From Tetraselmis striata (Eukaryota; Chlorophyta; Chlorodendrophyceae; Chlorodendrales; Chlorodendraceae): a DNA stretch of 64,000 nt. The position numbers were made by a program, and so were the translations under genes. How positions within the stretch are numbered: position 1 is the stretch's first letter; every line of letters starts with the position of its first letter. Below are positions 35,502 through 46,200 of this stretch, piece after piece. The notes under the pieces are model-generated. The model was not told the origin of the DNA. It saw only the letters and a program-made list of their open reading frames with translations, and did no database searches. Where the stretch lies: NCBI GenBank assembly GCA_006384855.1, contig VCJN01003150.1:1-64000 (forward strand). The letters are read 5' to 3'.

Positions 35502-36741
35502 GTTCCGGCAATGGATGGTTAATATTACGGGTGCGTGTCGGCTCATCAACCAATGTTGCTAGCAAGCTCGAGGTGCTCTTTTGTGCAGCGGCACTGGCAG
35601 CCAACACCCATCCATCGACATCCATCAAAATTCAACATCGATGTGGCAGACCTGTTGGACATCCAGATGCCGGGGGGGAGCTCTCAATGCCTGTGGTTGA
35701 CAGCTTCAAGTACCTTGGCAGCTCCTTGGCCCGTAATTGTAGCGACAGCCGTGAGGTTGAGGGTAGGGTCGAGTCGGCATGCAAGGCATTTGGGAGCTTG
35801 CACAGGTCCCTGTTCGCATCCAAACACATCTCTCCGCGTGCCAATCGGGCCGCCTACACCACCGTCATCCTCTCCATCCGCATCTACGGTTGTGAGTGTT
35901 TGTCGCTGGCTGAGGCTTTGTAAAACCCTATGACCTGGAAGTCTGCCCCATTGGGGGCAGCCACTGGCACCAATTTTAGACTCCATCGATTCTTCTCCCC
36001 CCCGATCATCCCTTCTTCGCCATCACGCGACATAGTGTCACTTCCTGTCTGGTTCTGCTCCAGCACCAGGCTCCTGGCGGACGCTCCCATGGCGCCGGAT
36101 TCTAGGTGGCTGACATATCTGCTCATGTCTCATGTTCCCATGCCTTTCAACTGTTGGTCGCTGGCTGAGGCTTTGTACTCCCGTTTGCGGCTTTTCCATG
36201 CTGAATGCATGCGGGTCACGGAACGAATCTCACGCAAGGACACCTGGAGACGCCACATCTCTACGGAGAGGTTGTGCAAAGACCTGGGAGTCTGATCGAT
36301 TGACTACTGCATAGTCCGGGGGCAGCTCCGCTGGCTTGGACATGTCAACCGAATGGACTTTTGAGCGTCTCCCCAGCCGCATGTTGTCAACATGGGTGCC
36401 TCACAAGCGCCCTAGAGACAGACCCAACATGAGCTATGGCCGCGCGGCTCGGAAGGCCCTGAAGATGTTTGGCGTCGACACCACAAGGCAGTCAATAGTG
36501 ACCGATCGCATAGCATGGCACCAAGGGCTGAAGCACGACAACTTGAAAGGCAAGCCGAAGAACAGGAGAGGCAACCCTGATGACAATCCCTAGTTTCTAT
36601 GCACTGCAGCCCAATCACATAGTACAGGAATTCTACCCCATTTCCCCGAGAATCCGTGTTTGCTTACTTGGCCCATCGTCGTCACTGATTTCATGATAGG
36701 GCGTGTGTAATACTGACTGACGGACTGACTGACTATGTCTA
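35502..36741 (+). mobile_element. 5'-truncated LINE (non-LTR retrotransposon)
   Basis: Plus-strand reading of the C-terminal part of a LINE ORF2: SSTNVASKLEVLFC, VVDSFKYLGSSL, AAYTTVILSIRIYGCECLSL, then after an insertion YSRLRLFHAECMRV and GQLRWLGHVNRMDF, and the final RPRDRPNMSYGRAARKAL. These follow the order of the RT-thumb and post-RT region. The element lacks its 5' half, ends in a (tgac)-type tail (36710-36735) and is flanked by an 18-bp duplication. Frameshifts and stops near 36295 and 36360 show it is dead. Confidence 0.88.
35923..36156. mobile_element. 234-bp insertion inside the LINE
   Basis: A perfect 21-bp word (gtcgctggctgaggctttgta) occurs at 35902-35922 and 36157-36177. Removing one copy and the 234 bp between them rejoins the LINE reading frame (CECLSLAEAL, then YSRLRLFH). 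A duplication of this length suggests a SINE or similar element mobilised by a LINE. The insert is pyrimidine-rich, has no ORF and has no obvious poly-A tail. Confidence 0.8.
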
Positions 36742-36759
36742 CGAGTAGGGTTTCCAACA
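36742..36759. repeat. Target-site duplication of the LINE, right
   Basis: Second copy of the 18-bp word at 35484-35501, directly after the LINE tail. Confidence 0.9.
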
Positions 36760-36864
36760 ACCTATCGACACATGCAAGGGTCTAGGGCCTTTGCTGCAGT
36801 GTCCAGTCGTGATGCCTCGTGACGCCGCCAGGGGAGCAGCTTCCGGAACGCCTGCGCAGTACTT

Positions 36865-39800
36865 CTAGGCTGTACTGTACCCTCCCTCGCCGTGCTCCGG
36901 GAGCTCGCCCCAACCGTGGGGGATGGCGAGCGGGGTGAAGTCCATGATGTGCCTCCACGCCCGGTCGCTGTCTTGCCAGAGCATGGAGAACCAGCCGTTG
37001 TCGTACACCAGCAGGAAGGCGTCCACCCACTCCGGCTCCCACACGCCCGGAATTTTGTTGATCTGCCCCTTCGCGGGGTACACCCGAGCCACGGGGCGCT
37101 GCTCCAGATCCACCATCATGTTGTGGCCTGGGACGCGCGGCATGCCGGGCGGCGTCAGTGCGAGGCGGATCGCCAAGCAGAATGCAAGGCGCAGCATGAG
37201 TACCAGTAGCACTAAAACATGTAGCGGTGGGATGACGCAGCACGTTACTTGGCTTCGTGGGTCACACAAACAACAGATTGTTTTGAACCATGGAGTCGGG
37301 TCCTCCATATTCGAGTGCCATATTCGTGGTGTAATCTGTGATGTTATCACATAAAGATATTGTTTCTCTCTGTACCCGGGGCATGGGGGCGGGGGGGGGG
37401 GGGGGGGCGGACAATAATGCATAGCGTGCAGCGTCAGGTTAGGCTGCGGATGCCTGCTCTCTCTCAAACCCACAGCACGGGGCCCCGGCCACGCTGGCCG
37501 CGCGGAGCCTCGCATCCGGCGAACAACAAGCGACTGGCGCCGGCCACGGTAACGGGATCACTGCGGATGAGAACCTGCCCTGCCTGCCAGAGACCAAATG
37601 CATACAAAACTATAGCGGAACCACAGCGAGTTTTCTAATACGGGTGCCGACGCGCCTAGGAGCACCCTGATGACAAGCCACGGGTCGGGCTCGCATGCAA
37701 CCTACACGAACATTCGCTATCGTTCCGCTGCGGTTTCGTCTTCATTTGACCTCTGACACGCAGGGCAGGCTGCCATTCGCAGGGTTGGAATCACCGTGGC
37801 CGGCGCCCGTCGCTTGCAGGCAGCCCCGACGTTGCGGCTTGTGTCATGGGTGCTTATCTAGAGGAGCGTCGGCACCCGTAAGGCCAGACTCACCGGTGGG
37901 TATAAATGATATCATGGGCCGCCCGTCCGCAAGCACCTCCTCCAACGGGACGTCCCTCTGCAAGAAGAGGGGGTGGGGGGCGAGTCCATGCACAGCTTCA
38001 GATGCAACAAGGCGCCCAGAGTGAAATTACACGCCACAGCAGACCACCCGCACTGCTGCCATCTTCTGACCTTCACAACCAAACGTGTCTACATAATCAG
38101 AGCCGATAACACACTACTTTTGGATTCCCAGGTGACAGGGTAGACTACCCATAGCCATCCCCCTACCCGGCACTCATCAATGGATGTCCCCTGGCGAGCC
38201 CAAAACGATCCATGAATGCATTCGGGTGTGACTGGAAGAGTCTCTGGGTGACAGCCAGAGCACACGGGAGCCCGGGGCCGGTGGGCCGGTAGCCCTCCGT
38301 GCTCTTCTTGGGTCTCCGGTATCACCATGGCTACGCTGCACCGGAGGAGTGTGGAGGGAAGGCGGTCAAGCACTGCAGAATCCAACAGAACCACCATTAT
38401 CCGGTCTAAACACCGATGAGCCGTTAACCCACAGCCCACGCGCGCCGCCGCGAATAATATCGCCGTTCCCCACCCACAATACACCCCCCCACAAAATCCC
38501 CTCTACTGCCGGACTGTGGCCGAATACTCGCTGCTGCGGCCGCCAGGCAGTAATATGGCGCTGCGGCGTGCTGCACCTGCACGTCCGCAACGAAGGAGGT
38601 CTCCCCCGCCGGCACGTTGCGGTCGCCCGTGACCTTCCTGCCCAGGACGCAGAGCCCGCGGAAGGGGGGGCGGCCGGAGCCACCGGCCGGGCCATCGGAG
38701 TCGGAGTCGACCGACTCCAGGGACACCTGCGCGTGGATGGGCACGTCGCAAGGGTGAATGCCAGGGCAATGTGGCCCGTGCATGTTAAATGCACTGCGCG
38801 GGGCTCGCATGCAACCTATGAGAGCACTCGCCATAGTTCCGCAATAGTTTCGTCTACATTTGACCTCTGGCACGCACCGGGGGGGGGGGGGGGGGGGGGC
38901 TTGTTCACAGGCTTCTTATTTATACCGCGTCGGCATCCGTATTGCCAGGGCAGCCAAGGACGACCAAGGCATGCTGAAGAGTTGCCGAGGTGAGGTGGTT
39001 ACTGTTTGACTGTGTTTGCTCCCCGGGGGGGGGGGGGGGGGGGGGGGGGCACCTGCAGGATCTCCATGCCGTGGGAGCCGTACGGGGCACAGCACAGCCC
39101 GCACACCTGCCGCAGCACGCTTTGCTCCTCTCCGCCGCACAGCCGCGCCGCCGCCTCCTGAGACTGCGGCACAACACGCCGGAAGGTGTGGCTGCTGCCG
39201 CCCTGCGCCCACAGAGCTGCGGGTCAGGCCCAGCAGGCGGCACGGCCATGGTTCGCCAAATGCCCGGCAGTCCGGCCCATTGTGGGAGGGCGGCGGTGGC
39301 CGCCGCTCACCGGCCCGCCTGCGCTGGCTTGCGTGGCGAGAGACGCCATCCTTGCCAGGAGACCGGGCTGCCTGGAGCGGCGCACCGCAACAGTGAACTC
39401 GTCCGCGCCGTGCGCCACCAGCGCCGCCTCGCTGTCGCCGCTCCCCTCTCCCTGAAGCCTCACATCCATGCGGACGCTAGGCGCACCTCCGCCGCTGCCC
39501 ACCTCCGTCCCAGCACGGACCTCCGTGAACGTGACGCCTATCATCTCCTCCCCGTCGCGCCACAGCACCGCCATGGGGGCGTCCATCGCGGGCGGCAGCC
39601 TGGCCTCCAGCAAGAGCGCCGTGCCTGTAATCTGGCAGCGGGCAGGAGGACAAGGTGTGAGCCGCGCTCTGCAGCACCGCAACCTACATGCAAGCAATGG
39701 CATCTGCCTCTCCTGTGTTGACGTCTGCGCAATTTCGGGTTATCATATGGCGATAGCCGCGCGCTCGAGAGGTCTCCACGTACCTACATTTCCTCTCTCC

Positions 39801-40226
39801 CTCTCGCCCCCCCCCCCCCCCTGGATGGGTAGGTGAGCAGAAGGAAGAGTCGCAGTGCGAGTGGTTCCGACGTACCTTCGCGCCATCACACCTCAGCCGC
39901 ACCAGCTGCCCCCCCGGCTGCCGTGTCGTGCACGCCCACAGCCCCATGACGTCCAGCCCCAGCCCCTGCAGCGCCAGGTGCGCCGCGCGGTGCGACGTCA
40001 GCCCCAGGCACGCCAGCGGCCAGCCGTCGGGAGGGTCGCTGCTGCCCGACGAGGTGCGCCGCCACCACAGTGCGCAGCAGCGCCGCCATACGCGCTCCTC
40101 CGCGCACAGGCCCCGCAGCACGGTGCACGTGCAGGCCGCGGCCGCCACGGCCGGAGGGTGGGAGTCCGCCAGGCAGGCCAGCACCTCCCGCCACGTGTCC
40201 AGGTCGCCGGCCAGCGTATCAGCCAT
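36865..40226 (-). CDS. F-box protein
   Basis: Five exons: 39876-40226, 39311-39631, 39053-39202, about 38528-38726, 36865-37127; about 427 aa if the donor at 38527 is right (a second in-phase donor lies about 18 bp further on). The N-terminus (WREVLACLADSHPP, AAAACTCTVLRGL, ERVWRRCCALWW) is an F-box, which binds Skp1 in SCF ubiquitin ligases. Downstream blocks CGLCCAPYGSHGMEILQ, KVTGDRNVPAGETSF and VARVYPAKGQINKIPG, then PEWVDAFLLVYDNG, match the conserved C-terminal region of a plant/algal F-box subfamily (G.YG.HG.E, TGD.NVPAG, G.GQI). The target is unknown. Introns 3 and 4 carry MITE-like copies and C tracts (sense). It is divergent from the giant surface-protein gene. Confidence 0.82.
37550..37637 (-). 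mobile_element. MITE-like element, copy B (partial)
   Basis: Minus-oriented partial copy (gagaacctgccctgcctgcc ... actatagcggaaccacagcg) in F-box intron 4, directly abutting copy C. Confidence 0.75.
37639..37880 (+). mobile_element. MITE-like element, copy C (complete)
   Basis: A 242-bp element with perfect 15-bp terminal inverted repeats: tacgggtgccgacgc at 37639-37653 and gcgtcggcacccgta at 37866-37880. The outer ta could be a TA target duplication, as in Tc1/mariner-type MITEs. The core gggctcgcatgcaacc is at 37687-37702. It has no ORF and lies in F-box intron 4. Confidence 0.85.
38795..38941 (+). mobile_element. MITE-like element, copy D
   Basis: Core ggggctcgcatgcaacc and right end gcgtcggcatccgta (38927-38941). 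A G tract (38878-38899) interrupts it. Located in F-box intron 3. Confidence 0.8.
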
Positions 40227-41085
40227 CTGGCCAGTGTCGACGGTTAACGAGGACGGAGTCGAGGCGCTGTTCGCTGGCGACTTTAGGCGGAACCCGGTCG
40301 CTTTCGAGTCATGCCACTACAAGATGAGGGTACAGTATTCACCCGCTGGTGCTAACCAACTGATGATGGATGCCGAAGAAGCAACCTGGGCCTTCCCTCA
40401 CACCATTGCCTTTTTTTGTTGCACAAGCATATATGTAGTCGCTATCGCACTTCCGCCGAGATGCTTTGCCCCGCGGGTTGGGGCTTGCCCCAACTCGCAT
40501 TACTCTCGAATTTGGGACCGACGCCGAAACGGGTACCCTGTAGGGCGGACCTTTCGTGGTCAGTGCAGGGTATTTTGAGGCAGTGTTTTAGACGGTGATC
40601 CAACAGTGTTGGAAATTCGTAACTGGCCTCTAATTAGTCTTGCAGAATGCTTCGGCAATTTGCTTGTTTGACCATAACGGAGCGTCGCCTACCCGTCGGC
40701 TTTCCGTAACTGGATCGCTGCCGAAACGGCCGTCGTGGAGGCGCTGCAAGGGTTTCGGGTAGCGGGTAGGTGGTGATTGCGCTGCGGCGATACTGCGCCG
40801 CGACAGCACTCTTTTTATCCTGAGGAGGCTGCGCTGCGACAACTCGGAGTGGAAGTCATATTGCATCGCGTGGCTGACAAGTTCTCTGTTGCCTGGCTCA
40901 CTCGTGAGTTGCGACCCGGCAGGGAGCGCAGCACAGTCGTGGGGGCATAGCACGCTCTGTGCTTGTACCTGCCCGGCGGTGCGAGTGGCGGGAGCGCGCA
41001 CGGTCCGCCCCGCTCCGGCATGCCGGGGTTGTCCCGTTGAGCCGCCCCCGGCCGCAGACAGGGCGCCAGGAATCCGGCTGTGGCC
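40227..41085. promoter_or_regulatory. Divergent promoter region, F-box / surface protein
   Basis: 859 bp between the F-box ATG (-) and the surface-protein ATG (+). Both promoters are expected here. No gene, repeat or clear TATA box was seen. Confidence 0.5.
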
Positions 41086-43258
41086 ATGATGGCACCACGA
41101 TCCGGCGAGCTCCGGCGCCCGTCTCACCCGCACACCGCCGTCGGCGTGCTGGCGCTGCTGCTTCTCCCTGTCACTGGGAGCTGTTTGGCTTTCGAGGGTG
41201 AGCGAGGGGTGTACACAAACGGAGAAACCCCCCCCCCCCCCCCCCTTTCCCCCCGCCCCCCTCCACGCCACCGCGGCCCACCGCCCGAACCTGCCTCCCT
41301 TCCATCCAGGCACACACATGCGGGCAGCGCAACTGTGCCAACGCTACGCCGCGGCGTTCATTTGGAAACTGCGACATAATTCGACAGGCAAATATTGAAG
41401 ATGGCATGCCGTGCCACAGCCCGGGCTAATGTGACATAGCAACTGGATGTACATTACAGGCACACAGCAAGGCAGGAGGCGCAACGATGTGGTGCTATTG
41501 CGGCACTGACTGGTGGTGCGCCTGCACACCGCAACAGGGTTGGTGGCGTCATCCGGGAAGGATGCGCCCAGGAGAGTGGGGCGGTCCCTTTTGGCGCCGA
41601 TGGAGTGGCTGGAGGGATACCCCGCCATCACCCGTGTGACCCCCAACAGTGCGTCATTCCCCCACCTGCCACCCGCTCTGTCCCCTCCTGCAGGCCCTGC
41701 AGCCCCTTCACCCGCCCGCTGCATCCACCTATCCGCCTCGCACTGCACTGACACACATTGACGGGGGGAGGTGTGCGGCGTCTTTGGCATGTGCAGGTGT
41801 GAGCGTCACAGTTGGGCTGGTGGGCGCAGGCACCGCGCACTATGTCGTGCTCGCCGGCACAGATATCACGCCCCCTGCCAGTGCGGACGCATTGGCGGGC
41901 TGCTGTCCCGATGCCGTGGTTGGGCCGGGCATGTTTACTGTGGTCCTGGGCGGCGGCGGCAGCGGAGGCGGGGGCGGCAGCGGGGGGCGCCGGCTTCTGC
42001 AGCAGGTGGGCCATCGCATTGCTCTCTCCCCACTGGCCCCGCCATGCGCTGCTGGCCTACAGCTACCGGTCGATAGATAGACGGCGTGTCAGCAACGCAT
42101 CCAGAAGTGCCGACACCAGTAATGTCAACATTGCGAATAAGGTCCCCCCCTATGCCTCCCAGAGGTTAACTGTAGACAAATCTGCAGCGGAATCACAGTA
42201 AATGTTATTGTACAGATAGGTTGCATGCGCGCCCAACTCGAGGCTTTGTATAGATGGGCCGGCACCTGTAGTAAATGTACCTATAGGTTGCGTCCAAGCC
42301 CAGTAAGAGGCCTAGAATAAGGGTTCTCATGTGTGCCTGTAGGCTCAGGGCTGCGCGGAGAGAAGGGGGGCGGGAAGCTTCTGGGCGACCCTAAGCTAGT
42401 GCGCCCTGCTCCCCGCGCACCCACAGGCGCTCGCCACGCAAGACATCCTGGGCCTCAGCCCCGGCACCTCCTACGTGCTGCACATCACGGTCGAGTCGGC
42501 GCCGGTGGGCGGGCTGACCACCTTTGCCCCGCTTGCCGCGCTACCCTTCGACACGCCGTTGTCGCTGGTGGAGTGGCTGCCCGGCTACCCGTCCGCGCCA
42601 ACGTTCAAGATCACGGACGCGGGCTTCACCGTCATGGCGGCGGCCACCCAGGTGCCAACTGCCAACTCACCTCGGAGCTGCATGCCACGGCCACACTCGC
42701 GTCTCCATGATCGGCAACGAGAGCGTCTTGCTCAACCGTGTGCACTATTGGTCCCAACACACGGGGGCAGTGGCAGGGGCGGTGTCTGGACTACTAAATA
42801 TATTGTGTCGTACTTTAATATCAGTAAATGATCAATAATCGATGACGATGTGACGGGATCCGTTGAAGGCGGTGGCTGTGCGGGAGGCATGCCTCACAAT
42901 CCGACCCGCCGCGCCCGCAGGACGTGACGGTGAAGCTGGTGGTCCTGGATGCCGCCGGCACGGGGGACGGCGCGCTGAGGTCCGCACCCGATGTGAGCAA
43001 GATCCTGGCGTACGAAGCCGCCGGCTCGCCCAAATTGTTCTCAGCGGAGGCGCCGGAGGGGCAGGTGGTGGAGCTGGACATCGCGGGGAGCGCGGGGCAT
43101 GCCTACCTGGTGTACGCCACCGTGAGTGCGCCACCGCCACGGGGTCGTCCTGTGACATGTATGTATATAATATACAAACACATATACATATGCATATATA
43201 CGTATATATAGATGTATAGCTATAATATAATTATATATATGCACATACAGATATAGTT

Positions 43259-43289
<31 letters not shown>

Positions 43290-46200
43290 TATGTATATAT
43301 ACGTGTATATATTGTATTTTGTATTTATATACGGACATACACAATGTATATACAATATATGTACAATGTATATACACACATATATGCGGCTGCCGGCGCG
43401 CCTACGGAAACTGCATTACACCCCTGAGACCGGGCTTGCATGCAACCTATAAGAATATACACTATGGTTCCGCTACACTCTTGTCTACGTTTGACCTCTG
43501 GCAGGCACGGCACGATCTTACTTGCAGTGTTCTTAATACCGCGTCGGCGCTCGTAAAAGAATACACCAGGAAAACTGCACAGCTAAACTGGCTGGATGTT
43601 GTAGAGCACTTTTGGACCCGCGGACTCTATCATATGAACTGTGCGCAGTGGTGCTGCAGCGTGAGCCGCCGTGACTCGGTGTATGCGTGTGGGCATGCAG
43701 GCGGTGGACGCCGCGGGGACAGCAGCGGAGCTGAGCGTGATTGGGCCCGTCCAACTGTCGGGCGGCGATGGTGTCCCGCCGCAATTCTTCGACTCCACAC
43801 CGACTGTCCGCCAACTGTCTCCCACAGGTGGGCGATCCCCCGGCGCCCTGACAACAGCAGAGTAGCAGCGTGAGCTGACTCGATACTGTGAACCGCTGGC
43901 AGTGATCAAACAACAGCTGTGGGTTATTGGAATCAGATCCCGTAACCCTGACCACCGTTGCCAGCGGGGCCGGGCGACGGGCCTTCGGGAATCTGTGCTG
44001 TATGCTCTTGTTTATGATATCTACGGGTACATGTCCAGCTGTAGATGCGTTTTTGCGGCGACATGTACATTATTCATTTATATTCACTATTTCTAAATCA
44101 GGTATTATATGATATAGACACCTCTCCACATAAGTATGGGGTTTGCGAATTCAATCGAAATGCCCATCTGCGGCTTGAGTTGCGTGCGCGCATGCATGTT
44201 GGTGAGGGTAAAAAAAGAGGGTCGTATACGGCTTGGGTGAAACGCCGCGACACACCCGATATTACCACGCGGTAGCTGTTCCCATCAACCCTTTCATTTA
44301 ACCCGCAAATGCAGAGCTTCTGGCGCTCCAAATGTGCAACCATCTATAAGCCTTCTAGCCAGGGGACCACAAAATGCGCCATCTATGTGCATGTGTAGCC
44401 AGGGGACACCACTCCCCCCACATACTCATGCCACATCGCTCTTGGTCTCAAAACTATCCGCCATGCGTTCATGGCATTGAAATTAGGTTATTCAGGGTAT
44501 GGGACAAGCCCTATGTATCGATTCCACAGGTTTTAGGGGCAGAATTATGGCCAAACTATTGTTGTGATCGTTGCATGCGCAAGCGGGATAGGGTTCTCTT
44601 GGCTTACTTGCCGTAGGCCGAAGCTTTTCTGTTGTAATGCATGGCCGCATGCTCATAGCGCGCCATCGTGAGCCGGGTGGGGCGGAAATGGCGTGCACTT
44701 TAATGCGTCGATGCTGGTGGAAATAATGCTGTGGAAAGGCAGGGGGGGGGGGGGGGGGGTCCGACATGGCGGCCGTGGGCATCGCTCAAGGGAGGCATGT
44801 ACCAAGTATGAGTGGACCATGCATGAGGACACCCAACACACCGTCACGCCAACGACTATCAGGTATTGAGATCCACTTGGCGTAAAGGTCCACGCCCGTA
44901 TAGTGGTGACCTCGCGCTGCCACAGGCGTCAAAATTCAACCTACTTTTTCTCAATCGCGAAACACTGCCTAAACGACCTCCGACGACCGCGGTGATGATA
45001 TAGTTTGAACATAAATGTGCAAAATTCAGGGTTCCGGGTCATCAATCCTATATTCAGCTGCCCTACTGGGCGAAAATGGGGCTGGAACTTTGTGGAGGAG
45101 TATACGTTGGTCGAGGAATCATATTATTATCTATTATAGTATTATTTATTATATTTCTAGCACTTCTTAATTAATAGGAAAGGCACATACGACACAAAGT
45201 CGCAAATGTTCAGTGGATCCTCAGTTATCACACAGATCATGCTGTGACATGCTAACCATTCACATTTCATCTCAGTGCCTGGCTCTGGTGATCAGAATTA
45301 TGCATCGTTGGCCGTGCTCCATGGCGGGCTACTCGTACCGCACCAGGGGCGCGCTGTGCCTCGGTGCGCGCTCCTCGGCTGACCTGCGGCCGCCACCTGC
45401 AGGCTTCGAACTGGGCGTGATGGTGAGCGAGGAGGCGACGGTGTTTTGGGCGCTGGTGTCGGCGCTCGCCACCCCCTCCTCCGCGCCCAGCCCGCAGGAC
45501 CTCAAGACGTACGCCGCGCCCGGCGGCGCGCCCTCCGCGTTCTGGCGCGTCGGCCAGTTTGTGGTGGGTGACCTGGCCGCGGGCTCCCCCCCTGCCGCAC
45601 CGGCGGAGCAAGCGGACCCGGGGCCCGACCCCGTGGCGGGAGGGGGCGGCGGCGGCGGGCGGCGCCTGTCGGAAACGACGGCGTCGATCCGGGTCGGCAG
45701 CGGCGCGCTGGGCGGCCGGCGCCTGATGGCTGTCTCGGAGGGCAGCATCGCCATTGACACCTTGACACCCGGGACGCTCTACACTCTGTATGTGGCGGTG
45801 CGCTCCACCCTCCCATTGCCACCATCTTTGCCCTCCTGCCCAACACGGATGCCCGCCACTGCTTTGGATGCCGGGCAAAACAACTGCAGATAAGCTCCTA
45901 CCCTGCCAGCCAGAGGTCACGTGTAGACGAAACGATCGCGGGGGTATAGAGAACGTTCCTATATAGGATGCATGCAAGCCCAATTTGAGGCGGATATGCT
46001 AAGGGCTTTTTATAGGGGCGTCGGCACCCGTACTTGTGTGCCATCATACCTATAAATAGGATCCCTTGATTAAGGTAAGGAATACATAGGGCTTGTTTGC
46101 GACCAAAAGGAACAGCTGCGATAGTTCCGCTATGGTTCCGTCTACACCTGAGCCCTAACAGGTAGGGCGGCGTCTTACCCACCAATCTGTCTATTGCCGC

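Noticed and set aside
45267-45983. Minus-strand ORF (238 codons)
   Set aside because: Antisense of surface-protein exon 7, Arg-rich with no motif.
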